Part shown: positions 14,701 to 27,663 of the stretch, in pieces | Layout of the letters: every line of letters starts with the position of its first letter | How positions within the stretch are numbered: position 1 is the stretch's first letter | Assembly: GCA_029224185.1 (NCBI GenBank) | Contig: CM055191.1 | Coordinates: 21,132,172-21,196,171, forward strand | Source of the DNA: Karalla daura | Taxonomy: Eukaryota; Chordata; Actinopteri; Chaetodontiformes; Leiognathidae | DNA length: 64,000 nucleotides | Direction: 5' to 3' | Made by a program: the position numbers and the translations under genes | The notes under the pieces: generated by a model | The model's input: only the letters and a program-made list of their open reading frames with translations | Databases searched by the model: none | Told to the model about the DNA's origin: nothing

Positions 14701-17700
14701 TCCCCCCTCTGACACTGTGATGTGGGTCAGGCCCAGGTCTCAGCACCCATCCATCACGTCTCACCCAGATCTGGTGTCTCACTCCACTGTCCGTGACCTC
14801 TCTCTGTCATGTAGGGCGCACCCTCGTAGTGGATCGGTCCAGACCAGTCCCACCAGTACCCCCATGTCCAACAGACGAGGAAGACAGCTCCCGCAGCTCC
14901 CGCCCACGGGGAAAGACAGAAGTAAGTCACCTGCTTGTTTTCTGTTTGTGGGAAATGTCTTGTGCTGCGTGAGGGCGGCCAGTGTGTCTCTGCTCAGGAT
15001 GTTCCGCCGTAGCTTGTATGCGTTGGCCCAGCTGCTTGGGCCTCGGGTTTTTACAGCACTCGCTGACTCTCACGTTTGACCTTTTGACTGAGACAGGAAG
15101 CAGAGTTATTTGCTGATGGCGTCCCTGAACTGCCAGCTCCAGATTGTATCATATACGCTTGCATATGCGACTTATGTCTCATTGGTGTTTCCTTTTTGCC
15201 TTCCATCCATAACGCCTCCGCTCGGTTCCTTTTTCCATTTCTCTCCCAGAAGATGGAGACGAAGGAACAGAGCCTTGTGAAGGTCTGTACCTGAATGTGT
15301 GGGTTCGGTCTTCCAGACTGAGAGCGCGGGGCCGAGCCTCTCCTCACTCTGAAGGCCTGAACCCGGTCTGCAACGGCTGGTGGAGGGCTCAGCCCCCTCC
15401 CTCTGCTGCAGCTGTGTTTTAGCGTACCCTCTAGACGTTCTGTGCTGTCGTGTTGTCCTGACCTGGTCCGGATCCCTTTTAATGGTTGTACCAGTCGTTG
15501 TGTTCAAATGTAGCCCCCCTCTTTCCATGTTTTCTTAGCCATCTGGACTGCTGAGACACTTCACCCTGCCCGATAAAATAACGCTGCACTGTCTGGACCT
15601 GCCACAAGACAGGAAAACAAAAACTTTGAAAAGTGGTTTCGAGCACATTAGTTCAAACCTCTCACATCTTTTGGACTACAGAGTGACATTTGATGTCACA
15701 TTTGTTTCCTCAGCACTCCTATCATGATTGTGTGTGTTGTAGCGACCTGTGACGTTAGAACTGTGATGAAAGTGATTGTTGTACTCATGCCTTTGTGCAA
15801 GAGGCATTAAATAAGGGAATTAATTGGGAAATTAAAGGATAAATAGGGAATTAACGGGACAGAGATAGTGAGGGGCGCATCAAGCTCAAGCACTTCTGGA
15901 GAACTTGTCAAAGCACTTGCAGAACTATTTCATTATTGTCAGAGTCCACGAGGGCTCTCCTTGTCTTCTGCACAGCCGCCGACCAGCCCCCCACCCCCCA
16001 CACCCAACTCCTCTCTATCCTCATCACTCTCTCTTTGCTCTCTCTCACTTTCTCAGTCTGTGCCATGTTTTTTTTTTCTGTCTGGACCTCTTTGTCTCTG
16101 ATTCCTGTCTCATCTCTCCACTTTTTCTTCCGCCATCCAGTCAATCTTCTCTCTCTGTCTCTCTTCCTCTCTCTCGCTCTCTCTCGCTCTCTTCCTCCCT
16201 CCATCGTCCTCTTCCGGTCAGTGGCAGTGTGTGGGCAGTGGGGGGAGGTATTGATCTGACCTTGTGCTGCAGCTCCCACAGAGCCGTATGGCACTCAGCT
16301 TATGTCCGTGTTGGGAGTGTGTGTGCTCGACTTTTTATGGGCTGGATCCATATTATCGCCCCTCGCTGATTGCAGACAAGAGCGCAGGGGCTGTTAATGA
16401 ACCGGCTGTTTGTTACTATGCTTTTAGGATCAGTCCAAACCTCTTAATTTCCACGTGCTTAATGGCATTGTTGTCACCTGTTTGTCCATGGCGACTCCTC
16501 AGAGGGAACGGGGGAGGAACCTGGGGTGCCTGAACCTGAAAATGGCCGCCCAGGTGTGTTTGACAGAGCTAAAGAGCTCATTGCATGTTGATAAAATTTT
16601 ATTGGCTTGGTATTTTTTTGTTGTTTTTTCCGGATGAGAGCAATGTACATTTTGATGTGCATTTATTTATTCATCCTCCGGCCTGAATGAATCGCCGGAC
16701 TGTTGGCAGAAACCGGCGCCTCCCGCAGTTTCTACTTCCGACTGTCCCATCTGTTTCTGTGGCGTGCTGCTGTCCCCTGACTGAGTGCTGCCGTTACTCA
16801 ACACTGCTGTGGCTGCAGTGCTAAATGACTCAGTAAATACTCACCGTACTGCTTCCCGAAAAGCTGCAGTCTTGACTGATATTCCGTGTGGGGGTGGGGG
16901 ACCGCCTCCGAGAGGAAGTTGTGTGTGCCGAGCATAGCGATGAAAGTTTGCCCCGCGTTGCAATTTACTATTAACCGGGCAGTGGTTAACATTTTGAGTT
17001 CTGGCTTTACGTGCAAGTTGCCATCCGTGGCGTGGGCGTGTGTGTGTCCGTGTTGGAGCGCATACCGTACGGGTTCCCACGTTACGATGTGGCCTGAAGG
17101 GGTCAGAGATCCATCTTTTCACCGGCCATCTGTCTCCCCACCAGCAGCAGACTGTGAGGAGAAACCCCAAGGCCCGCCAGTAAATGGGAGGAAAGGCAAG
17201 TGGTCCGAGCAGTGTGATGGTGTGGCTTTGCTGTGCGGGCACCAGCATATGTGATTTCCAGTCCTGTGCTTCCGCTCCTGCTGGTGACTCGTTCTCCTCA
17301 TTTGTTGTAGCAGCTTTTCTTTACTCTTCTCCCCTCCTCGTCCGCGTTCCTTCTCTTCTGAGAGTGTGCTTGTTCCTATCGGAAGTGTAACTCTGTGAGC
17401 GATGAAATTAGAGATTTTCACGAGGCTGTAGCTGATGCTAATGTGTACAGAGAGCTGTCGTGGTGATCTCTGCTGCTCTGTCCCCGTGTGGCTGCAGCGC
17501 TGCCCTAATCTGCCCCCCCACCACTCCACCCCACCCCAACCCCACCCCCACCCCCCCACGCTCTGCTCAGCTCCACCTCGCAGAGACACAGCTCTCCATC
17601 TACATTGGGAAAGTGCCAATCATTTTAATTAGCCATGGATTACAGACGAGCACACACATGTGCACGTGCAGGCTGTACAGCCCGTTCCCTGCGGACTGCC

Positions 17701-18708
17701 TGTTTCAATCACTCACTCCCCTGTTTGGGACGAGTCTTTGAGATTTCCCCCCCAAAAAATGGCTCAAGATGACCCTTTGCATGCCACGTAGTGTCATGAA
17801 GTGGCAGTGGAAATGCTCCACAGAGTTGAGTCGCATTTGTTAAAAACCTCTACAGACAATTCCCTAATTTGGCCAGCAGATGGCGCAAAGCTCATTGTCT
17901 TTGATGAGGAGCTGTCCATGTTTTCAGTGCTGAAGTGAGGAGACAAAACGGATATGAATTTACAGGAATGATTAAACATATGTACACATATGTATATACA
18001 GAATTGTTCTGTGAAATGTGGATCTGGACGATTTATCTTTTAGCGCATATTATACAATGTCTTCCTGGATTTAGTCTCTTAATAGTCCCTTGTGACCAGT
18101 GTGTGTGTGTGCATCTGCCTGTAGAGGTGACATGGGAGGACCAGCAGCGTGGGCTGAATGGCTCCCTGTCTGATGGAGGTTCTCAGCCCCCCCTCAGTGA
18201 CACAGGTTGGTTAGTCTGGGTGTGGATTTCTGGTTTCTTTCCTGGTACTCTCTCTGGTTGAGCACCAGACCTTGTTTGACCATCAGTAACATGAGTCCAT
18301 GAACGGCGAGCAACTCATTCGGTGTGCGGCAACAGTGTTCACACAGACGAATCAGAAATCAAGCTGTGTTATACAGCAATTCGCCTTCTGAAAAAGTTTA
18401 GAATAGGAAAATAAAACTTTTCAGCTCTCCAGAGCCTCAGAATGAATTTTTGTACTTGAACACTGGATATGGTTCATGGACTCGCTGCATGCTGTGAGTG
18501 CAAAATCAGACCCGGACAGTGTGTAGCTGCGGGGTCATTTCCCAGGGTGGCCTCTGGATGGCGTCCCTCTGTTTCCTGTCTCTCCCCACTCGCTTGCTTG
18601 GTGTGACTTTGCTGTGCAGCCCCGGAGCTGATGTTCTCGAGTCGGCCCTCTGATCCCCTCAAAACTGATCTTGACGCGTCTTGTGTTTCCCGAAACAAGC
18701 TGTGGGTA

Positions 18709-18746
<38 letters not shown>

Positions 18747-21700
18747 GAGAGTGTCTTAGCCGAGCGGTGTCCTACTTTCAGTTAAGTTTGCTGCGATGCC
18801 GTCATGGCCCTGGATGTATTTCAGGAAGAAACAGACAAAGTGTTGCTAAGGTAATGACACTGCGGGAGTCTGGAGGTGCTGCGTTTGCCCGCCTCGATGA
18901 GAGCGCCTCCATGGAAACTCGTCCCCGCCTCCCTCTGAATTAAGCCTCAATTATGAACAACTGTTATGTCACCTGCTGATATGTTGTGTTGCCTGTTATG
19001 TCTGTTTCTTCCCGTCAGTGTTAACTCAATGACAAGCAAACACAGCACAAACCCTGTTCGCAACTGAAGATTGTTTTTTACAGTTTTATTCACGGTTTTG
19101 GGACACAATTTGTCAGTGTTCGTCATGCCTACTCCTGCATTTTTGGGAAAATCTTGTTGTGCTGACCAGCTTTTTGTCTGGGGGGAGGATGTAGGGGGAG
19201 GGGTCAGAAGTCTTCCAATTAACCGTTCAGAGGTGGCCGGTTTCGCTGTGCCACATTCATACAAAGCCACCAATCACAGGAGATGTCTCCACGCTGTCTC
19301 GCTCCAGTTTTCACTCCCATCTCTCTTAATATATCACTCCCTTATCCCGATGACCTACATGATGCAGCGTAAGTAAGAAAAAAAAAAGAGGAGACCACTT
19401 GCTCCCTTGATTATCATTTGACTCTCTAATGAGATGATGGTAGCTGCCTCAAAGAGATGAAAGCTGGTGAGGCAGATGTCTCACATTGTCTTTTTATTCA
19501 TGTGACACTTCATAATTCACCCTAATGGAGTACTAATTGAGCTAAATGCAAATTCCGTGTTGGGTGGGTGGGATGGGTGGGTGGGATGGGGGGGGGGGAG
19601 GTGGGGGGGGGGGGGGGGGGGGGGGTTGAAAATGGAGTGTAACGAGAGCAGGCCTCTCGCTATTGCTGCTGGATTTATCGAGGCTGGAGGAGGACGGGGA
19701 GCTGTGTGTCTTTGTGCGTTTGTGTGGGGGGGGTGACTGGGGGGCTTGATGGTTACCCTGACCCCCTTGATCTGGGGTCGTGCAAGTCAACAAGCAGTCG
19801 ATCGGATCACACATGGAAGTGTGTTTGTGGTCTGAGCGGCCTGGGTGGAAGGGAGCAACGATGCGGGGGGTGGAGGGCGGGGGGGGTTGTAATTGGAAGC
19901 AACAGAGGTGCCTGAAAGCAAGTCAGTCTTGCTGTTGCATAACCCTCTTGTAGAAAAATGCTCTAGCGGATGCCTGTGTGTGTCTGTGTGTGTGTGTGTG
20001 TGCAGCCCTATTTGGATGTGCTCCTTTGCACTCTGCTCAGGATATGCTGACACTTTTGACACTTGTTCCTGACTCCTGCTGAAACTTTGTGAGGTTAGAC
20101 AGCTCTCTCTTTTGTGTGCTCGCTGCTCTGTGCTTCCAGTTTGTGTTTGTTTTTTTTTCTTTTTTTTGTGTTCTTTTTTTTCCTTTCCTTTCCTTTCTCT
20201 TTTCTGTTGGTTTTCCAGGCTGTCTCCCCACAGTTGCCCCATGCAGACTCAAGTGACATCCACTGCTCCTTTTTACCCTCCTCTCCCCCCTCTCCTCCCT
20301 CCTCTCCTCCCTCCTCCCCTCCTCTCCTCCGGGGGTCTGGAGTATCTAGACGGTTTCAGCACATTAACATCTCTTTACTCTTTCAGCTCTTTTTTTTTCC
20401 TTTAGAGCACAGAACCTCACCTTACCAATCTCCCCGCCCTTTCTTAATTCCTAATAACTAAACTCTCAGCCTCTACCTCAGCCTCTCCCGGCCTCGCACC
20501 CTCCTGCTCTATTTTGACTTCTCACTGTGCCCATGGTGGATTTTGTGTGTTCTTGGTGTACTCTATGATTTCTTTGTGTGTTCTGTGCTCGTTGTTTTGT
20601 CATTGTCGTGTCGTATTGCTGTTGTGTTGTGTTCCTCCCTCCCTCCATCATCGTCCTCCTCACTCTGACCCCCTCCCCCTGAACCGGGCGATCACGGTGA
20701 CGGCGTCGAGCTTTCCTCCTTCCTTCCGTCCTTCCTTCCTTCCTTCCTTCCTTCCTTCCTTCCTTCCTTCCTTCCTTCCTTCCTTCCTTCCTTCCTTCCT
20801 TTCTGTCATCCCTACTTCCTCCCTTCCTCTCCTATCCCCCTTGCCCTTCGTGCATCCTCTCACATCCATCTTCCTCTCCTCTGTCTGTGTCTGTCCATTC
20901 TGTGTTGTGTTCCCAGAAGACATGGACTCACCAAGTTGGACGAACTCAGGTCTGTCCCTTCTTCTTCCTCACCTCTTCTCCTCTCTGACTCAGCCTCTTC
21001 TCCCTCTCCTCCTCCTCCTCCTACTTTTATTCACTCCTTACATCTTCCTGGCTTGCCCTTTCCGGACCCACCCACCCCTCCCCCATTTTAGTCGCCCTTT
21101 CTTTTCCCACTTTGTTTGCACTTTCTTTTAATTTTGCCGCGGACTGACTGTGTGTGCTTACAGCTCATCGCAGCATGGTCATGCTCACGCCACTGTGCTT
21201 TCTTTGCAGCAGGTCTCCACATGAGACACCATGTTTTCTCTATTTCCCTCGAAAACAAGGCTTTCAAGTTGTCCTTATTTGGATTTCTTTATGTGAACAG
21301 ACTTCCCAAATTGACTATGTGGCCTATTTAAATTGACAAGAAAACAGTCAATGGGCAGTACTACAAGTTTTAATGATAAAAAACACATTCGGTCATCAGT
21401 CTTAGCTTGCACAATGTCTACCACTAAATGCTAAGCTAAGATGCTAGCTCCAGCCACATGTTTACTTTCGCTGTATTCCAACAAGAAATTCCAACAAGCC
21501 CATTTCCCTAAGTGTCAAACTAAACCTTTGACCGGGGTTGAGCACACTGGGTTCACCACTTCCCACCTTCAAAGACACCGTTTGGTTCCAATTCCAGTTA
21601 TCTGGAAGACAGAGTCGCCCATGAAAAGCAGCACGGCAACAGCAGCTGCTTAGCGCAGCCAAAAGTTGGGCCGTGGACAGATGTTAACGATCGAACCGAT

Positions 21701-24700
21701 AATGGCGTGACATAACTCGGCGTTATGTGGGCTCATTACACGAAATTACCTTCTCGCTATCGTTCTGAGAAGGCGATAGACACGTTAAGAGTGTGGGCTG
21801 TGAGCTGTTCCCTTCAGCAGCGCACAATACGATTTGAGAGGCAGAAATTGGACTCGGCTGTGATGGGAGAGAAAAGTCACTCACTGCCTCACATAAGCAG
21901 CCATCCATTTGCTTTCAGCTTGTACTGCTTCTCTCTGTCTGTCTGTCTGCCTGTCCGTCCGTCTGTATGTATGTGTGCGTATGTGAAGCTACAGGCATAG
22001 CGCGTGTGCGCATGGGGCTTGTACGTGTGCGCTCACCTTCATGACGCCACCGCTGCCATATGACACAAAAGTAGAGACAGAGAGCAGGTGGAGAGAGTGG
22101 AGGTGCAGGCGCAGCGGAACAAAAGTTGCAATCGGACGGTGAACGGATTTTCTTCTTTGAGTGCAGACGCACAGCGTTTGTTGCGAGGTCTCGTTCCGGT
22201 GTGTTCTTTTCTTTTCTAGTTACATGAGATGCGCCCAGGCCTATGCAGCGGAGTTATTACCGCTACAAACAGCTTGTGTATTGATTACGGCTCGATGTGT
22301 GTATCATGCAAATTGCACTCGCAGCAATATCAAGCGGAGCGCAGTGCTGGAATTGAATTTTAGGAGGAAGATGAGGCTGGGCAAATAGAGTGATGTGATG
22401 ACTTAACAAAGCGCAGCGAGAGAGAAAAAAGTGGCATTTTGCAAACCTTTCACTTTGGGCCGAGGGGCGTGCCTGCCGGGTTATTGGGGAATTTCATTTG
22501 CTGTCAATTGGCGTTTACCTAGAACCTCGTGTAAAATGTGTCCAGACGGGGGTCACAAGCTGTGTTGGAGGTTGTACTTTTTTTTTTAAGACTAATGTAA
22601 TAAGCTTCTGTGGCATCAGAAAGTAGTCTGTGAATAGTGCAATTTAATTATCAGTTAAGGCTGGAGAAAGTATATCTGCCATTTGCGCACAAACCGACAC
22701 CGCAGGCACGTTGGAATTCTTGTCCAGTGCAAATCAGTTTAGCAAAGTTAACTCCTTAAATGAACACTATGGGAAACAAAGAAAAACCAGACATAGTGAC
22801 TATATACAAGCTATTGTTACTATGAGTGTATTAGTCAAAGAAAAAGAAAAATGTAGTCCTACTCTGCCATGAAGTTAAAGAAGCTCGGTTACTATATAGC
22901 TGTTGAATGTGTTACGCAGCTTGCCTCCGGCAGTGTGTATTTTCTGTTTGGTGTTTTTATTTGTGTGTGACTACGGCCATTAGCCATTCAGCTTCCTGTC
23001 ATTAGACTCTGTCCCCGTCATGGCTCATGGCTCATAGCTTAGCAGAAGCTTGTCTCTCACCACAACAGTGTGTCCCCTCCATCAGGCCCTCCCTGCCCCG
23101 CCACTGCGCCCCCCCCCCCCCCTCCACCCCCACCCCCGTCCGCTTCCCACACGCTCGTCTGACATCTCCTGTCTCTGTGCTCAGGTCTGGACATGGAGGA
23201 GAGGACCCGGCAGATGAAACTGAAGATGAACAAGTACAAGCAGGGCGGTGGCTCCGACTCCAGGCTGGAGCAGGATTACCACAAGGTGAAAACGTGCGGC
23301 GTGCACCTATAGACTGTGCTGCTCGCATGGCTGCACTGTGCCCGGGCCATATGGGGCACTTTGCAAGCAGCGAGGCGTGTGCACACGCAGAGATCCACAT
23401 TGCAGTGCAGATGTGGATTGGGGTTTGCACAGCGATCTGCACACAACCACACGCAGGCACATACATACCGAAGCTGACCTACACAGGTCACTTTTCAAAG
23501 GTTCACATCACCTAAATGACAAAGAGCTTCATACATGTGCACGTATACTTCCTGCCAGAGAGATGGAGCCGCGGATATAGTTTTGCTTTGACGTTTCAGT
23601 GATGAAATGCAACCTCTGCAGCATGCCTTCCCAGAAACAATGGCGCGGATGGCAGCATTCCCAGACGCCCTCTTCCAACAGCTTATGTCGGGAGCTATTT
23701 TTAACACCAGAAAGGAAATAATAATAAAAAAAACTACTGATAATCACATTCATATGCATGGTAAGGTCTGCGGATTTTCTTGAGTCACCGGGATAAGGCT
23801 TCTCGAGAATTCTCAACGGCGGAGCTTTTCAAATATCACTCCTGCGAGCACGCAAACAAAACTGAATACCTTCTAATCTTAGCGCGCGGAGCCAGGAGGC
23901 GGAGAGAAAAAGTGTGTTTTGTCGTTGTCGTTAGGCCGAAGCGAGCTTCCAAGCGCGCCGTTGTTAAGCTGAGGAATGTGACAGTGAGTGTGTGCAGAGT
24001 CAAGTGTTTACTACTTCCTCCTGGCCGGGTCCCGAACATGTTTAGAGAGTTTGGCCTCGGCCTGGTATTTCTGTCCCGGCCAGGCAGAAACTGTCCGCCT
24101 GGCTCTCCTTTTATGTCTGTGCTATGAAAGCCATTGCATTCGGCCGCTCGCTCGTCCGCCTCAGGCCTATAAAAATAGTATTAAAGTATGAGTCGTCCTT
24201 GTCTGATGAACATTATCCTCATTGCTGTGCGGGTGCCAAGGACAAATCGGTGCTCTGCCTTAAACAAGACGTCGGGCTCCAGTTTAAGACAAAACAATCG
24301 CTCTTACTCTCCGTCTCTCAGGATGTTGTATACACACACCGTTTTTTTTTTTTTTTTTACAAATTCTCCTGAACCTGGGTGGTGCCAAGTCGAGCAGCCA
24401 AGTCTGCCAGCTAAATGTCACCGGGTTTAACCGGCCGCACTGGCTGCCATCCAGAGGCCAAGCACTCAGGTCCTTTACTTAGGTAAAATAAATAATCACA
24501 CCATCTGAAAGGCCCATTACGGCAAAAAAAAACAAAAAAGTCTTGAATTCACAACTTGATTTCCATAAAAAATGGAACGTTGAAATGTGCTCAGAAATAG
24601 TGTGACTTATGCCACTGCATTTTACGGCAGATGAAGTAACAGAGAGACAGGCCATTAGGCTGAGCGAAGTGCAGCCTTAAATCTATGTGTATCTGTCATG

Positions 24701-27627
24701 GGGATAACTGGGTTAAATATTGCTCCACTGCTTTTGCAATGAGCGAATTCAGCAACAACTAAATCACATTTTAGAATTGATTTATACAGGCTCACGTGGT
24801 GCATATTCATTAAGTTGCTTTTTATTTAAATTACCGTAAGCTCAAAAAACATTTAACCCCTAAACTTAATTTGGATTCCTAAACGTAAATGTCGAGTTTT
24901 GACCTGCAAATCATTAAAAATGTACAGGATTCCCAGTCAGCGTCTCACATTTTGTAAAGCTGCAGGAGTTAGCCCTCTGCCTGTTATCTTTCCTTTATCA
25001 TTTGCAGGTCACTGTGAGGTATATTGTGACCTTTCAGGAGACACACCTCATGCACCTTATGTAACCACATCAACCCATGCACTTGCTTGCTGTGCTCCTC
25101 TGAGAGCCAGACTGATAAGTAAACATCATTGAAGCGAAAGGGCTTTGTGTGAAAGCTGAAAGTTGCACACGGTTCTTGAAGTTTCCATTGCTTTGATCGG
25201 CCTTAGCTCTGTGTTGCAAACTGGCCGTGACATGAAACCATTTAAAACTGCTGGACTTTGAGTGACGTTTGTATGTTTTTGTCCTCTCTCAGCGATCAGG
25301 CAGAGATCCTCGGGGCTCGGACAACCTGTCGGCCAAGTCATCGGACAGCGATGTGAGCGACGTGTCCGCTGTGTCGAGAACCAGTAGTGCCTCTCGCTTC
25401 AGCAGCACGAGCTACATGTCTGTCCAGTCAGAAAGGCCGCAAGGGAACCGCAAGATCCGGTAGGCTGACGTCCACGCCAGGGGGCAGTGAACTTTATCAC
25501 ACTCTTTAAACTATGTTATCAGGACCGGACAAAGCCCCTCCCCCCCCACAGCTGTGAACTTGTCTCTTCCCATCTGCAGTATGTTGCCACGTCCAGGCAT
25601 TTTTTATAAAAATGTTTGCACCTGGTTGAACCTGGAGAGGAAAATGCACCCTGCTGCCAGCCGTTGTGTCATTTCCTCACGGTGGCGAGTTCAGATTTGG
25701 CTCCGTTTTAGCAATGGCCTGGAACCAAATGATTGAACTCTGCTCCTTCGAGCTGAGGAGGGGGGTGTTCTGTCCGAATCTGGCAACACACATACAGACG
25801 TGACACGTTTCATCTCTTTGAGTGTCGTCTCATACGAACGAGCGAAATGTGTTTTCTTTGCATGTCTGCATTTCTGTTTTCTGTTATTTGGGACCAGTCT
25901 GCTTTTGATCTTGGCTGCGCTGTGTCTGTGTGTATGTCTCTCTACGTTGTTGACAATATTCATGCTTTGTTTGGTTTTCTTTCTGCTTTGCATGTGCTGC
26001 TCTCTCGCTTCTGTCCCCCGTCTTCAGCCAGTTGCGATCGAGGAGCCAGTCTCGAGAGGGGGACGAGCATTTAGGAGAGGTGCTAGAGGAGGAGGAGGCG
26101 GCGGGAGGGGGCGGGGGAGGGGAGGAGAGGAAGGCCAGTAAAGAGGGGAGGTCGCAGGGAGGGAGGAAGGGCTCGGGGGGCAGGGTAGACGCAGACAAGG
26201 AGCATCAGGAGGATTTGGTGGAGAAAGAAGAGGACTTGCACCAAAGGAGTATCTCAGAGACTGACCTCAGGTAACCTGCGTGTGGCAGCCTCTCAGCTGT
26301 AGACTCCCACTAACAAAGAGAAGACCCACACCTCCCAGTGACCCCTGACCTCTGCACCTTCAGACGGCCCTGTGCAAAGCAGAGCGTGTCATCTATCCTC
26401 CACCTTACTTACAGTGTGACCCTATTAACCCTGACTGGTAGTTAAGTAGAGAGATAACATGGTAATTGTGGTCTGACGACAGCTCCCAGGATCGCCATGG
26501 AGACGCGTGGTGCAACAAGAAGCAACTTGCTGAACTGTTAGATATTGTCAGTAGAGATACAATATAGAGAACCCTTTCCATTTATTGCAAGCGCGTATGT
26601 TTGGATGGAGGTAGAGTGTGTACACAGTGTAGGCGCAAGCAGGGATAATATGAGAGGACAAAAGAAAGAAAAGAAAATTTTATTTGTGAGAATGATATTG
26701 CGTCCTGTTTCACTCAGTGGTGACGGATGGCATGGCATTTGAAGAAAAATGTATGAAACATAATGAACAAAAATCTAAAAAATGTCCCCGTTATTTAGAA
26801 TGATACAGTGAGTTACACACACCAAGATGTGTGGATTATCCTGCCTAACCAGGGCGTTGCTGAGAGATGCCATTTATTTAATGTCGCCTTCAACATAGGC
26901 CCAAACCTGCACAGTTATTAGATAGAATATACTATTAGTACTTTTTAGATGGTACTAGATAGAAGTGAGCTGATACACGTTTCCTTCAGCTTGTCCCTCC
27001 CCTGCCATTTGCCGAGCATAAATGAGCTCCGCAATGTTATAAAGTATTTAGATTTTTTTCTCTTCCATGCAGCATGAAGAAATATCAGTCACACATACAT
27101 GGCAGATTCCATGTATGGACATCTTGTGCTTTTAAGTCCATGCATGCAGCCCACCCCGGCTCGTGAAACTTTCAAGACTATACTCATCGTGATACCATTT
27201 CACCGCGGCCACAAGAGGATACGGTCTCATCTCTGGGGAGTGGCGTGATTAGCGGGAGTGAAAAGTGTGTCAAGAGCAAATTCAAGAACAAATTGATTCG
27301 GAGTCCCGCAGCAGGACACAAAGCTTAGCTCACTCCCCTAATAAGATGTCTTCACTATCAAATCACTTTCACAGCAGGATCCGAGTTGGTGCCTCTCACC
27401 CACATTAGCACTGCTCCGTCTCCGCCGGCACTTTGAGGGAAAACACATTAAGATAATGGCAACACCCTCTCATGTGTGATTAACGCCGCGCCACTGTGTG
27501 CAGCCTGATTAATAAAAGGGCCAAATGTTCGCCTGAACACGCGCTCCAGAGGTGTACCCCGAGACTTCTCTTTTGAGGCCGCGGCCCCTGTCGTCTGCTT
27601 CGCTGTTCGTGCTGCTGCCTTGCGTTC

Positions 27628-27663
<36 letters not shown>

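Larger units (their letters stand above)
18206..20916 (+). other. RIMS2 intron with simple repeats
   Basis: Contains (CT)n at 18711-18744, a G tract at 19588-19625, (TG)n near 19974-20003, CT-rich and TCC-rich stretches at 20270-20330, and the (TTCC)n array. No coding exon is supported. Confidence 0.6.

Noticed and set aside
20714..20802. Regular repeats resembling an array such as CRISPR
   Set aside because: A simple TTCC tetranucleotide repeat without spacers; the genome is vertebrate.
20514..21131. 205-codon frame rich in Ser/Pro/Leu
   Set aside because: Produced by the TTCC repeat and CT-rich intron sequence.
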